The notes below the pieces were generated by a model. The model worked only from the letters and a program-made list of their open reading frames with translations, had not been told where the DNA came from and ran no database searches. This document shows positions 29,349 through 38,497 of a stretch of 64,000 nt of DNA, one piece after another. Origin of the DNA: Kushneria aurantia DSM 21353. Lineage in GTDB: Bacteria > Pseudomonadota > Gammaproteobacteria > Pseudomonadales > Halomonadaceae. The position numbers were made by a program, and so were the translations under genes. The stretch is taken from contig NZ_KB907871.1 in assembly GCF_000382245.1 (NCBI RefSeq), positions 1-64,000 of the forward strand, written 5' to 3'. Every line of letters starts with the position of its first letter. Position 1 is the first letter of the stretch.

Positions 29349-30566
29349 ATGCAGATCGTAATGGGTCTGGTTGGCATCGTTTTCGTGCTGGCCGTAGCGC
29401 TCGCCTTTTCCGAAAAACGCCGCGCAATACGACTGCGCACCGTCGTCTGGGCCTTTGCGCTGCAGGCGGGGCTGGGCCTTTTCGTGCTCTACCTGCCGGC
29501 CGGACAGCAGATTCTGCTGGCAATATCGCGTGGCGTACAGGCGGTGATCGACAGCGCCGGAGCCGGCATCAACTTTATCTTCGGCTCGCTGGCCGGCGGC
29601 GATACTGGCTTCATCTTCGCCATTCAGGTGCTGTCGATCATCGTCTTCTTCTCCTCGCTGATGTCGGTGCTTTATTATCTCGGCGTGATGCGGCTGGTGA
29701 TCAAACTGCTGGGTGGCGCCATCTACAAGCTGATGGGCACCAGCCGACCCGAGTCGCTCTCCGCGGCCGCCAATATTTTCGTCGGCCAGTCCGAGGCGCC
29801 GCTGGTGGTGCGCCCCTTTATCGCCAGCATGACCCGCTCGGAGCTGTTCGCGATCATGGTCGGCGGGCTGGCCAGCGTCGCCGGCAGCGTGCTGGCGGGC
29901 TATGCCGCCATGGGCGTCAATCTGCAGTATCTGATCGCTGCCTCCTTCATGGCCGCCCCGGGCGGACTTTTGATGGCCAAGCTGATCATTCCCGAAACCG
30001 ATGCTCCGGCACATGACAGCGACGTTTCGATCGCCGACGAGGAGCCTCCCGCCAACGTCATCGAAGCCGCCGCCACCGGCGCCGGCACCGGTGTGCAGCT
30101 GGCGCTCAACGTGGGCGGTATGCTGCTCGCCTTCATCAGTCTGATCGCGCTGGCCAACATCATTCTCGGCGGCATTGGCGGGCTGTTCGGCCATGGCGAG
30201 CTGACCCTGCAGCTGATTCTGGGCTATCTTTTCTCGCCGGTCGCCTTTCTGATCGGCGTGCCCTGGTCGGAGGCGATTACCGCCGGCAGCTTCATCGGCC
30301 AGAAGATCGTGCTCAACGAGTTCGTCGCCTTTTCGGCGCTGACCGGCTTCGAAGGCGAGCTGAGCCAGCACAGTCGCGCCATCATCACCTTCGCCCTGTG
30401 CGGCTTCGCCAACCTGTCGTCGATCGCCATCCTGCTTGGCGGACTGGCGGTGCTGGCGCCGTCACGGCGCGGCGACGTGGCCCGGCTGGGGCCGAAGGCG
30501 GTGCTGGCCGGCACCCTCTCCAACCTGATGAGCGCCTCGCTGGCGGGGCTTTTCCTGGCGCTGTAA
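29349..30566 (+). CDS. nupC: Concentrative nucleoside transporter (NupC/CNT family)
   Basis: CNT proteins import nucleosides with H+ or Na+ across the inner membrane. The 405-residue protein is highly hydrophobic with about 10 helices. It has the CNT signatures NIFVGQSEAPLVVRPFI (about 139-155), the substrate/cation region GGLASVAGSVLAGYAAMGV and IVLNEFVAFSAL near residue 320. A 62-residue polar loop interrupts the middle (about 217-240 acidic). It may cooperate with the Tsx-like outer-membrane nucleoside channel at 59361-60353. The cobO gene starts 20 bases downstream and is likely co-transcribed. Confidence 0.92.
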   Translation: MQIVMGLVGIVFVLAVALAFSEKRRAIRLRTVVWAFALQAGLGLFVLYLPAGQQILLAISRGVQAVIDSAGAGINFIFGSLAGGDTGFIFAIQVLSIIVFFSSLMSVLYYLGVMRLVIKLLGGAIYKLMGTSRPESLSAAANIFVGQSEAPLVVRPFIASMTRSELFAIMVGGLASVAGSVLAGYAAMGVNLQYLIAASFMAAPGGLLMAKLIIPETDAPAHDSDVSIADEEPPANVIEAAATGAGTGVQLALNVGGMLLAFISLIALANIILGGIGGLFGHGELTLQLILGYLFSPVAFLIGVPWSEAITAGSFIGQKIVLNEFVAFSALTGFEGELSQHSRAIITFALCGFANLSSIAILLGGLAVLAPSRRGDVARLGPKAVLAGTLSNLMSASLAGLFLAL

Positions 30567-30586
30567 GCGCCATTCAGGAGCCAACG

Positions 30587-31192
30587 ATGAGTGATGAACA
30601 GCGTCAGACACGCCACAGGCGCGCCATGGAACAGCTCAAGGCGCACGTCGATGAGCGCGTCGCCGGCGCCGACGAGGAGCGCGGCCAGCTGCTGATCTTC
30701 ACGGGTAACGGCAAGGGCAAGACCACCGCCGCCTGGGGCACCGTGACGCGGGCGCTGGGCTACGGCTATCGGGTCGGCGTGTTGCAGTTCATCAAGGGCG
30801 AGTGGGAGTGCGGCGAACGAGCGCGGCTGGAAGCGGATGACAATCTCGAGGTGGCGATCATGGCCACCGGTTTCACCTGGGATACCCGGAATCGCGACAG
30901 CGACCGCGCCGCCTGCCAGCAGGTCTGGCAGGAAGCCGCGCGCATGCTGGCCGATCCGAACTGCTACCTGGTGGTGCTCGACGAGATCACCTACATGCTC
31001 AAGTTCGGCTACCTGGAGATGGCAGCGGTCAGGCAGGCACTCGAGAATCGCCCCCGTGAGCAGAGCGTGATCGTCACCGGCCGCAACGCCCATCGCGAAC
31101 TGCTGGCGATGGCCGATACCATCACCGAGATGCAGGAGACGCGCCACGCCTTCAATAACGGATTGAAAGCGCGGCGCGGGCTGGATTACTGA
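30587..31192 (+). CDS. cobO: Corrinoid adenosyltransferase (CobO/BtuR type)
   Basis: This enzyme adds the 5'-deoxyadenosyl group to cob(I)yrinate a,c-diamide or cobalamin, making the coenzyme form. The 201-residue protein has the P-loop GNGKGKTTAAWGTVTRALG (about 41-59) and the VVLDEITYMLKFGYL region (about 127-141), typical of the BtuR/CobA/CobO family. The start at 30587 follows CAGGAG; a longer frame that overlaps nupC is rejected. No other cobalamin biosynthesis gene is adjacent, so it may serve salvage. A periplasmic binding protein gene faces it downstream. Confidence 0.93.
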   Translation: MSDEQRQTRHRRAMEQLKAHVDERVAGADEERGQLLIFTGNGKGKTTAAWGTVTRALGYGYRVGVLQFIKGEWECGERARLEADDNLEVAIMATGFTWDTRNRDSDRAACQQVWQEAARMLADPNCYLVVLDEITYMLKFGYLEMAAVRQALENRPREQSVIVTGRNAHRELLAMADTITEMQETRHAFNNGLKARRGLDY

Positions 31193-31206
31193 ACCGGCGT
31201 AAAACG

Positions 31207-31226
31207 CCCGGCGGCTAGTCGCCGGG
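31207..31226 (-). terminator. Terminator of the binding-protein gene, between convergent genes
   Basis: CCCGGCG (31207-31213) and CGCCGGG (31220-31226) form a 7-bp stem overlapping the last codons of the minus-strand gene. On the minus strand TTTT (31204-31201) follows the stem, so it mainly serves that gene. Confidence 0.6.
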
Positions 31227-32327
31227 TTGCAGATCCACCCACAGGGTGCCGGTCAGCGGATCGCTGAGATAATCGGCGTTGAACGTCGCCATCGTCTCAT
31301 CGGCGTCGATATCGGCAAAGCGCCCGGGATGGAGCCACTGCGCCAGCTTCTCCAGCACCACCACGTTGAGCGGCGTATTGATCAGATGGTGATAAAGACC
31401 GTGCACCCGCCCCTGCTCGACGGCGCTCAGGTGGCTGATCAGCGGCCGCTGGAGAACATGTTCGAGCGACTGCCGCGCCTCCTCCTCACTGACCCCCGGG
31501 CCCAGCACCAGTCCGCCGACGTCGCGCAGATAGCTGCCGCCGGTGGCGATATAGACCTGGGGGTCACGGGTCAGCACGTACTCCGGGTCGAGGCGTCCGC
31601 TCTTGCCCTTGAGCACGTCGGCGCCGATATTGTCGGCGCCCAGCAGACGCACGAAGTGATCAAAGCTGCCCTGCCCCGGCGAGTTGCAGCACTCGGTCAT
31701 GCCGGCGTGGGTTTCGATCATCACGCTGGGGCCGTCACTGCCGGCGTCATCTTCGATATCATCGAGCACCGCATCGCGGCGCGCCGTGTAGATATCGATA
31801 AAGCGCTGCGCCTGATCCTCGCGCCCCAGTAGCTGCCCCAGGGTTCGCATGCTGGGCACGGTGTCATCCAGCGGATCGGTGGCGAAGTCGATGAACAGCG
31901 CCGGAATGCCGGCCGCCTCCAGCCGCGCAAGCAGCGGCTGCGCCTGGGACGGCGGCACCTGGGAGCGACTCAGCACTACGGCATCGGGATCGAGCGAGAT
32001 GATCGTCTCGGTGGAGATGCCCGCAGGCCCGGGGCCATCGCCGACAATCGGCAGTGCATCGAGCTCGGGCGCACGCTGGCGATAAATGTCGTAGAGGGCA
32101 CTGTAACGCTTGAGGTCGCTGCCCCAGCCCACCAGCCAATGGGCCGGGTTGTCATCCAGCAGCGACAGGGCGATAAGCTGACGCCCCTCGGCCAGTACGA
32201 TACGCTCGGCCGGCGCCTCGAGCGTCACATGGCGCCCTTCGATATCCTCCACGCTGATGTCTGCGTGGGCCGTCGTCACCAACGCCGCCAGGGCGGCGCC
32301 GACACACCATTTCAATACCAACTGCAT
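31215..32327 (-). CDS. Periplasmic binding protein of the FepB/BtuF type
   Basis: The 370-residue protein has a signal peptide (MQLVLKWCVGAALAALVTTA, cleaved about HA/D) and a class III periplasmic binding fold. GRHVTLEAPAERIVLAEGRQ marks the start of lobe 1, SLDPDAVVLSR follows, and FDHFVRLLGADNIGADVLKG lies in lobe 2. Such proteins deliver ferric siderophores, heme or vitamin B12 to an ABC importer. No permease or ATPase gene is adjacent, so the ligand is unknown. Convergence with cobO hints at B12, but ferric chelates are equally possible. The start at 32327 was chosen because it gives the signal peptide; the ribosome site (GAGGA) is rather far upstream. Confidence 0.8.
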   Translation of the reverse strand: MQLVLKWCVGAALAALVTTAHADISVEDIEGRHVTLEAPAERIVLAEGRQLIALSLLDDNPAHWLVGWGSDLKRYSALYDIYRQRAPELDALPIVGDGPGPAGISTETIISLDPDAVVLSRSQVPPSQAQPLLARLEAAGIPALFIDFATDPLDDTVPSMRTLGQLLGREDQAQRFIDIYTARRDAVLDDIEDDAGSDGPSVMIETHAGMTECCNSPGQGSFDHFVRLLGADNIGADVLKGKSGRLDPEYVLTRDPQVYIATGGSYLRDVGGLVLGPGVSEEEARQSLEHVLQRPLISHLSAVEQGRVHGLYHHLINTPLNVVVLEKLAQWLHPGRFADIDADETMATFNADYLSDPLTGTLWVDLQPGD

Positions 32328-32536
32328 GAGTGCTGACTGTCCTCGGAGTTGTCCAATGCCGTTTCGGCGAGCCAGCGGGCATAATGCGGCGCAGGCCGGC
32401 GCGACGCAAACCGCGGTGCATAACGCCCAATAAGGCATCGATAGTTGCACCGGCCGCCAACGCCCTTTTTACTATCGGAGTCAGATCAACCCGCATTGCC
32501 TGCCAAGGGCCTGCATCGCCGTTCGGAGTTTACTGA

Positions 32537-33310
32537 ATGCCCCCTGCTGTTCGTTTTATATTGCCTGCACTACTGATGCTACCGGCACTTGCCGTGCGTG
32601 CCGAAACACCACCCTCACCGCCACAGCCGCCGCATAGCGTCGATGTGCAGGGTCAGGCCAGTCTTGATGTCATGCCCGATCGTGCCAATATCGGCGCCGT
32701 GCTGCGCGAAACCACCCCCTGGCGCAGCGGCGACGAGCGCCGCGACAGCGCCCTTGACGAGGCACGCCAGCGACTCGAAGCGCGCAGCAGCAAACTGCTC
32801 GACAGCCTGCGGGATCAGGGGATCGAGCCCTCCGCCATCAGCGCCGGCAGCATCAGCGTGCAGCGAGAAAGCCGCAGTAACGACAACGGCGCCGCCGATG
32901 CAACGCCGGTGAGCGAACGGCTGGTGATCGAGCGCCGTTTCGATATCGAACTGAGCGAGCTTTCGCGCCTGCCGACGACGCTGGATGCCCTCTTTGCCAC
33001 CGGCGTCGACAGCCTCGAGGGTATTCGTTACGACGTCGGCGATCGCGAAAAATTCGAGGATCGAGCGCTGCGTCAGGCCCTCGAGCGCGCCCGCCAGAAG
33101 GCACAGCTGATCGCCGATACGCTGAGCACAGGTCTCGGTGAGGTCGTCCGGGTAGAAGAGGTGGGAGCACCGGTCATGCGGCCCATGATGGTCAGTGCCA
33201 TGCGCAGCCAGGCAGCCGGCAGCAGCGCCGACTACTCGCCCGGCACCATCAGTGTCGAGGCCACCGTCAGCGCCAGCTGGACGCTCGACGGCGCGGAGGT
33301 GACCCCATGA
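32537..33310 (+). CDS. SIMPL (DUF541) domain exported protein
   Basis: The 257-residue protein has a signal peptide (LPALLMLPALAVRAE) and a SIMPL/DUF541 body that begins SVDVQGQASLDVMPDRANIG and ends in a beta-strand pattern (ISVEATVSASWTLDG). SIMPL proteins form oligomers in the envelope and in some bacteria protect against oxidative stress (YggE/BP26). The last four bases (ATGA, 33307-33310) overlap the start of the next gene, so it is translationally coupled to a K+ transport pair. That coupling is unusual and suggests a shared envelope or osmotic task. Confidence 0.9.
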   Translation: MPPAVRFILPALLMLPALAVRAETPPSPPQPPHSVDVQGQASLDVMPDRANIGAVLRETTPWRSGDERRDSALDEARQRLEARSSKLLDSLRDQGIEPSAISAGSISVQRESRSNDNGAADATPVSERLVIERRFDIELSELSRLPTTLDALFATGVDSLEGIRYDVGDREKFEDRALRQALERARQKAQLIADTLSTGLGEVVRVEEVGAPVMRPMMVSAMRSQAAGSSADYSPGTISVEATVSASWTLDGAEVTP

Positions 33311-33969
33311 GCCGCCAGTATGCCATTATCGGCCTCGACTACTTCGGCAAGACAGTGGCGCTGGAGCTGATGAATCAGCGCCATGAAGTGCTGGGCGTGG
33401 ACTACGACGAAGGGCGCGTCGACGCACTGGCCGACCAGCTCACCCATACCGTGATCGCCGATGCCCGCGACGAACGGGCGCTGCAGGAGCTCGACCTGCA
33501 GCGCTTCGATGCCGTTCTGATCGACCTGGGCACCATCGAAAGCAGCATTCTGTGCGCCATGCACCTGCGCAACCTCGAAGTGCGCGAGCTTTGGGTTCGT
33601 GCGCTATCGGATGACCATTACAAGCTGCTCAACCACTTCGGCGTCGATCGTATCGTCTATCCCGAGCACGACCACGGCGTCCACGTGGCGCAGAGTCTCA
33701 ATCACCGCAGCGTGGTCGACATGATCGAGCTGGGTGACGACCAGTATGTGGTCGAAGTGGAAATCACCGCCGAGCTGGTCAAAATACGCGGCGATGAAGG
33801 CGGTGTGCGCGTGGGTACCCACGAGTCGGCGCGACTGGTGGCGATCAAGCGCGACGAAGAGCTCGACTGCTCACCGGACGCCGATACCCTGATGCAACCC
33901 GGCGATCGCGCCATTCTGATCGGCCATCTGGATGCGCTGAAACAGTTCGATGCCGAGCAGCCGGCATGA
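33307..33969 (+). CDS. ktrA: RCK-type K+ channel regulatory subunit (KtrA-like)
   Basis: KtrA forms a cytosolic octameric ring that binds ATP/ADP (or NAD) and gates the KtrB K+ translocator. The 220-residue protein has an N-terminal Rossmann/RCK-N domain (AIIGLDYFGKTVALELM, then HEVLGVDYDEGRVDALAD) and an RCK-C domain from about residue 135. Conserved points include RIVYPEHDHGVHVAQSL. The nucleotide loop is unusual: the family pattern GLGxFG reads GLDYFG here, so the second glycine is Asp. It overlaps the SIMPL gene and ktrB by four bases each (ATGA), forming a tightly coupled three-gene operon. Confidence 0.9.
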   Translation: MSRQYAIIGLDYFGKTVALELMNQRHEVLGVDYDEGRVDALADQLTHTVIADARDERALQELDLQRFDAVLIDLGTIESSILCAMHLRNLEVRELWVRALSDDHYKLLNHFGVDRIVYPEHDHGVHVAQSLNHRSVVDMIELGDDQYVVEVEITAELVKIRGDEGGVRVGTHESARLVAIKRDEELDCSPDADTLMQPGDRAILIGHLDALKQFDAEQPA

Positions 33970-35333
33970 AGATCAATGCGCGTTTCAGGCTTCCCGCGCG
34001 GCGCTCACCGCGCGGTCTTATCCTGCAGATGCATCCGCCGGAAATTCTGCTGCTGGGCTTTATTACCTTCAGCCTGCTGGGCACCCTGCTGCTCAAGATC
34101 CCCGGCGCCGCAACCCTGCCTATCAGCTGGCTGGAAGCGCTGTTCACCGCCACCTCGGCGATCACCGTGACCGGCCTGATCGTGATCGATACCGGCAGCG
34201 ACCTGAGCTTCTGGGGTCAGCTCGTAGTGGTCACCCTGATTCAGATCGGCGGGCTGGGCTTCATGACCTTCGCCGCCCTGACGGTCGTCATGCTGGGCGG
34301 ACGCCTGCCGATGGTGCATCAGAGCCTGGTAAGGGAGTCGCTCAACCAGACCTCGGTGGGCGAGATCGGCCGGCTGGTACGTACCGTTATCCTCTATGCG
34401 CTGGTCGCCGAGGCGATCGGCATCGTGCTGCTGTCGCTGGAATGGGTGCCTGAATTCGGCTGGCGCAAGGGGCTCTGGGAGAGCATTTTCCACACCATTT
34501 CGGCGTTCAACAACGCCGGTTTCTCGACCCGCAGCAACAGTCTGATGGATGACGTCGGCAGCCCGCTGGTCAACCTGACCATCACCGCACTGTTCATTAT
34601 CGGCGGCATCGGTTTCGCCGTACTGGGCGATCTGCGCGACAAGCGACGCTTCTCACGGCTAGCGTTTCAGACGCGGCTGATCCTGATGACCACGCTGATT
34701 CTCAATCTGGTTGCCTTTTTCGTCATTACCACCCTCGAGTGGGACAATCCCGATACGCTGGGTGGCCTGCCGGATACCCTCGACCGCCTGCTGGCGGGCT
34801 GGTTCCAGGCGGTAACGCCGCGTACCGCGGGGTTCAACACCCTCGATACGGCCGCCATGACCCAACCCGCGACAGTCTTCACCATGGTACTGATGTTCAT
34901 CGGGGGCGGCCCCAGCTCCACCGCCAGCGGTATCAAGATCACCACCTTCGTGGTACTGCTGCTGACCGCCCGCGCCTTTTTCCAGCAGCGTGACGAACCG
35001 GTGATCATGCGCCGGCGTATCTCCGTCGCCACCGTCAACAAGGCGATTGCCGTGGCGCTGGGGACGGTCTTCATGATCTTTCTGGTGGTGCTGGCACTGA
35101 CCATGACAGAAGCCAATGCCACGCTCGAGGAGATCCTGTTCGAAACTATATCTGCGCTGGCCACCGTAGGACTGTCGCTGGGATTGACGGGACATCTATC
35201 GGCGCCGGGGCAGCTGATCATCATCGTCACCATGCTGGTAGGACGTGTGGGACCGCTGTCACTGGGCTATCTGATCGCCAGGCGACGCGTGCCCGTGACC
35301 CGTTATCCGCGCGGCGCGATACAAATCGGTTAG
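33966..35333 (+). CDS. ktrB: K+ translocating subunit (KtrB/TrkH family)
   Basis: KtrB carries K+ (with Na+) across the inner membrane through four pore loops. The 455-residue protein shows all four filter regions: ATSAITVTGLIVID (about 59-72), TISAFNNAGFSTRS (about 178-191), AVTPRTAGFNTLD (about 283-295) and SALATVGLSLGLTG (about 396-409). Length is normal for KtrB/TrkH. Rapid K+ uptake is the first response to high salt, which suits a halophilic host. The gene is the last of the SIMPL-ktrA-ktrB operon. Confidence 0.93.
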   Translation: MKINARFRLPARRSPRGLILQMHPPEILLLGFITFSLLGTLLLKIPGAATLPISWLEALFTATSAITVTGLIVIDTGSDLSFWGQLVVVTLIQIGGLGFMTFAALTVVMLGGRLPMVHQSLVRESLNQTSVGEIGRLVRTVILYALVAEAIGIVLLSLEWVPEFGWRKGLWESIFHTISAFNNAGFSTRSNSLMDDVGSPLVNLTITALFIIGGIGFAVLGDLRDKRRFSRLAFQTRLILMTTLILNLVAFFVITTLEWDNPDTLGGLPDTLDRLLAGWFQAVTPRTAGFNTLDTAAMTQPATVFTMVLMFIGGGPSSTASGIKITTFVVLLLTARAFFQQRDEPVIMRRRISVATVNKAIAVALGTVFMIFLVVLALTMTEANATLEEILFETISALATVGLSLGLTGHLSAPGQLIIIVTMLVGRVGPLSLGYLIARRRVPVTRYPRGAIQIG

Positions 35334-35394
35334 GGTTCTGTTATAACCGATGCTGGACAGTGACTTATCATCCAACTAATGGCTTTAAAGCGCT

Positions 35395-36309
35395 ATGCTC
35401 GATTACAAACTTCTGGAAGCGCTCGGTGCTGTCGTTGACCAGGTCGGGTTCGAGCGTGGCGCCCAGGCACTGGGACTGACCCAGTCGGCGGTTTCCCAAC
35501 GCATCAAACTGCTCGAGGCGCGTCTCGGGCAGCCGGTGCTGGTACGCGCGCCGCGCATCGCGCCTACCCCTCTGGGTCGGCGGCTGCTCAATCACGTGCA
35601 GCAGGTACGTCTGCTGGAGCACGATCTTCTCGACCATGTGCCCTCGCTGGGCGATCGTGAACAGCGCCTGCGTATCGCCCTCAATGCCGACAGCCTTGCA
35701 ACCTGGTGGTCGGAAGCCGTGGCGCCCTTTCATCAGCAGCAGTCGGTGCTTTTCGACCTGGTGATAGAGGATCAGGAGTCATCGCTCAAGCGCATGCGCG
35801 ACGGCGAAGTGGCGGCCTGCCTGTGTACCACGCCGCGCTCCATCCAGGGCGCTCGCGCTCGCCCGCTGGGCGGCATGCGCTACCGCCCGCTGGCGACCCC
35901 CGAGTTTGCCGCACGCTATTTCGCCAACGGCGTCGACCGCATTTCGCTGAGCGAGGCGCCGGCTGTGGTGTTCGGCCCCGATGACCGCCTACAGCACCGC
36001 TACGTGGCCAATCTGGGCGTCACCTCGCCCTTTCCGCACCATCTCTGCCCCTCATCCGAGGGGTTTTATCTGATGATTCATGCCGGCCTCGGCTATGGCC
36101 TGGTCCCCGACCTCCAGGCGCGGCCGGCGCTGGAGAGCGGCGCCCTGGTGGAACTGGAAAGCGAATCGGACATCGTAGTACCGCTCTACTGGCACTACTG
36201 GCGCCAGGGGGGCAACATTCTCGAGGCCCTGACCGACCACCTGACGCGCTGTACGGAAAAATGGCTGACCGACTTGAAGGGCTTTGATAACACCACGGGG
36301 ATACTCTAG
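35395..36309 (+). CDS. argP: LysR-family regulator ArgP/IciA
   Basis: ArgP controls arginine/lysine export and other amino acid genes; in Escherichia coli it responds to Arg and Lys. The 304-residue protein begins MLDYKLLEALGAVVDQVGFE and has the helix-turn-helix RGAQALGLTQSAVSQRIKLL-like segment (about 21-42), then a periplasmic-binding-like effector domain. The usual target gene lysE/argO is not next to it here. The gene starts 61 bases after ktrB. A small lipoprotein gene follows. Confidence 0.9.
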   Translation: MLDYKLLEALGAVVDQVGFERGAQALGLTQSAVSQRIKLLEARLGQPVLVRAPRIAPTPLGRRLLNHVQQVRLLEHDLLDHVPSLGDREQRLRIALNADSLATWWSEAVAPFHQQQSVLFDLVIEDQESSLKRMRDGEVAACLCTTPRSIQGARARPLGGMRYRPLATPEFAARYFANGVDRISLSEAPAVVFGPDDRLQHRYVANLGVTSPFPHHLCPSSEGFYLMIHAGLGYGLVPDLQARPALESGALVELESESDIVVPLYWHYWRQGGNILEALTDHLTRCTEKWLTDLKGFDNTTGIL

Positions 36310-36333
36310 ATGACCACCGGGGAAACGGTAGTG

Positions 36334-36672
36334 ATGAAACGACTCGCTGCCCTGGTACTGGCATGTGCGCTGTCGATACCGGCCATGCTGACCGGCTGCT
36401 CGACGACGGCCTCGGCACCGCCGATGAGCGTTAGCGCCGAGGCGCTCGATGCGACAACGGCGCACGACGCTGCCCTGGATCTCGCTCGCGAGCGGTGTGC
36501 CGCGGGCAATATCGGCAGTGAGGTCGCTATCGTCGATGACGACATCGTTGCCCCCTCTTCACCACAGCCCGCCGAAGGCGGCATCAACGACGACAGCGAG
36601 GCTCTTGCCGCCGCCACTTCCGAAGGTGATCGCTGGCGCGCCACGCTCTCGTTTCAGTGCCTCGACCGGTAA
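36334..36672 (+). CDS. Small putative lipoprotein
   Basis: The 112-residue protein has a lipoprotein signal (MKRLAALVLACALSIPAM, then lipobox LTGC at about residues 19-22). The mature part is acidic and low in complexity, with two further Cys residues (ERCAAGN and FQCLDR) that could form a disulfide in the periplasm. An in-frame ATG at 36310 directly after the argP stop is possible, but 36334 gives a proper signal peptide. The function is unknown. Confidence 0.65.
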   Translation: MKRLAALVLACALSIPAMLTGCSTTASAPPMSVSAEALDATTAHDAALDLARERCAAGNIGSEVAIVDDDIVAPSSPQPAEGGINDDSEALAAATSEGDRWRATLSFQCLDR

Positions 36673-36674
36673 GG

Positions 36675-36986
36675 CTACGCATCGCCCGAGCCGCGCAGGG
36701 CGTACACACTCTGCACCTTGTCTGCCATGCTCTGTTCGCGATCCGTTCGCGTGCCGATACGCATCGAGGTGGTAATGCGCGGCGCGCCCATCTCGTGCAC
36801 CACCTCGTGACAGCGTTTCACTGCCGCGAACACCGCCTCCCACTCCCCCTCGACATTGGTGCCGTAGGCGTGCATCTGATGGCTCAGCCCGGCGTCCTCC
36901 AGTACCTGCTGGCAGGCGGCCACATAGGGCGCCACGGAGACGCCCACGCCCAGTGGCACCACGCATAGATCGATCATCACCTGCAT
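36675..36986 (-). CDS. Thiamine-binding protein, MTH1187/YkoF-like family
   Basis: The 103-residue protein matches the small MTH1187 family: MQVMIDLCVVPLGVGVSVAP at the N-terminus, MHAYGTNVEGEWEAVFAAVK in the middle and a Lys-rich C-terminal helix. Members form tetramers with a ferredoxin-like fold and bind thiamine; their physiological role is uncertain. The start follows an excellent AGGAGG about 6 bases upstream. It is transcribed away from cfa and converges on the small lipoprotein gene, whose stop lies 2 bases away. Confidence 0.88.
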   Translation of the reverse strand: MQVMIDLCVVPLGVGVSVAPYVAACQQVLEDAGLSHQMHAYGTNVEGEWEAVFAAVKRCHEVVHEMGAPRITTSMRIGTRTDREQSMADKVQSVYALRGSGDA

Positions 36987-37192
36987 CGCGTAACCTCCTG
37001 TAAAATATTGAAAAAATCGCCTTTCACTGTATTTCAGAATAGATCAGTGCTGCATGACGCCGTCGAATTGGCTAGATTATTCAGATTGGAAAAAGAAAAT
37101 AAAGTCAGGCACTGCTTTGAGAGCGGGCATTTCGGGCGTACGTATTCCCGAAAGTGTTGCAAACAGAATAACCGCTTATAAAGGAGAAAGTC

Positions 37193-38338
37193 ATGATCAG
37201 CGATACGGCTGAAAACGCAAACAGTGACGCCAATACACGAGCCAGAAAACTGGTCCAGCAGTGGCTCGAAACGGCCGGTATTCAGCTCAACGGCGAGCGC
37301 GCCTGCGATATTCGCGTCCACAATCCGGGCTTCTACACGCGCGTTATCCGCAACGGATCGCTGGGACTGGGCGAGTCCTACATGGAAGGCTGGTGGTCCT
37401 GCGAACGTATCGACCAGTTTATAGAAAAGCTGCTGCGCGCCAACCTTGGGGAACACGCCCATACGCGCCGTGAGAAGCTCTTTTATCAGCTGCAGACGAC
37501 CTTCACCAACCTGCAGAGCAAGACGCGCGCCTTCATCGTCGGCGAACAACACTACGACTTCGGCAACGACCTCTTCGAGGCGATGCTGGATGACACCATG
37601 TGTTACTCATGCGGCTACTGGAAAGAGGCTACCAACCTGTATGAGGCGCAGGTTGCCAAGCTTGACCTGGCCGCCCGCAAGCTGCGTCTCGAACCCGGCA
37701 TGCGGGTGCTGGATATCGGCTGCGGCTGGGGCAGCTTCGCCGCCTACGCGGCGCGCCACTACGGCGTTCACGTCACCGGCATCACAATCTCGAAGGAGCA
37801 GGCCGAGCTCGCGCGCAAGCGCTGTGAAGGGCTGGATGTGGAGATTGTGCTGGAGGACTACCGCGATCTTGAAGGCAGCTTCGACCGCATTGTGTCGATC
37901 GGCATGTTCGAGCACGTGGGTCAGAAAAACTACTCTACCTATTTCTCGACCGTCGAGCGTCTGCTGGCCGACGACGGCCTTTTCATGCTGCACACCATCG
38001 GCTCCAACAACTCGAAGGTGAGCGCCGACCCCTTCATCAACAAGTACATCTTTCCCAACGGCGTGCTGCCCTCGGTCGCCCAGATCATCATGTCGACCGA
38101 GGATCAGCTGGTGATGGAAGACTGGCAGAACTTCGGTGCCGATTATGATCGCACTCTGATGGCATGGCTCGACAACGTCGAAAGCGCCTGGCCGTCGCTG
38201 CCCTATGAGGAAAGCACCCAGCGTATGTTCCGCTACTATCTGGCCAGCTGCGCCGGCGCCTTCCGCGCCCGCGACCTGCAGCTGTGGCAGGTGGTGTTCT
38301 CCAAAAAACGTTCCGGACGCTACGACGCCCCGCGCTGA
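37193..38338 (+). CDS. cfa: Cyclopropane-fatty-acyl-phospholipid synthase
   Basis: Cfa uses SAM to convert cis double bonds of membrane phospholipids to cyclopropane rings, usually on entry to stationary phase or under stress. The 381-residue protein has the N-terminal lipid-binding part (ETAGIQLNGERACDIRVHN), the HYDFGNDLFEAMLDDTMCYS region (about 118-138) and the SAM motif VLDIGCGWGSFAAYAARHY (about 173-191). A strong AAAGGAGA ribosome site precedes it. The 206-base upstream gap is AT-richer than the average here and should hold the promoters of both divergent genes; I could not assign boxes. Confidence 0.95.
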   Translation: MISDTAENANSDANTRARKLVQQWLETAGIQLNGERACDIRVHNPGFYTRVIRNGSLGLGESYMEGWWSCERIDQFIEKLLRANLGEHAHTRREKLFYQLQTTFTNLQSKTRAFIVGEQHYDFGNDLFEAMLDDTMCYSCGYWKEATNLYEAQVAKLDLAARKLRLEPGMRVLDIGCGWGSFAAYAARHYGVHVTGITISKEQAELARKRCEGLDVEIVLEDYRDLEGSFDRIVSIGMFEHVGQKNYSTYFSTVERLLADDGLFMLHTIGSNNSKVSADPFINKYIFPNGVLPSVAQIIMSTEDQLVMEDWQNFGADYDRTLMAWLDNVESAWPSLPYEESTQRMFRYYLASCAGAFRARDLQLWQVVFSKKRSGRYDAPR

Positions 38339-38497
38339 AACCCGCCCTGGCATACACTGCCCGGTGGTAGTCGGGCGGTGGCAATGGCATCATCGGTGGC
38401 AGCGGCTTTAGAGCGCGAGACATCGGCCAGTGCGTCGATGTCCGCATTCTCGTGGGCCACTTTTCTCACCACGCAGTAGACGAGGTCACCATCAGCC

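Noticed and set aside
32328-32536. Possible cobalamin riboswitch upstream of the FepB/BtuF-like gene
   Set aside because: I looked for the conserved B12-box pattern (GCCACTG) on the minus strand and did not find it; the gap is short.
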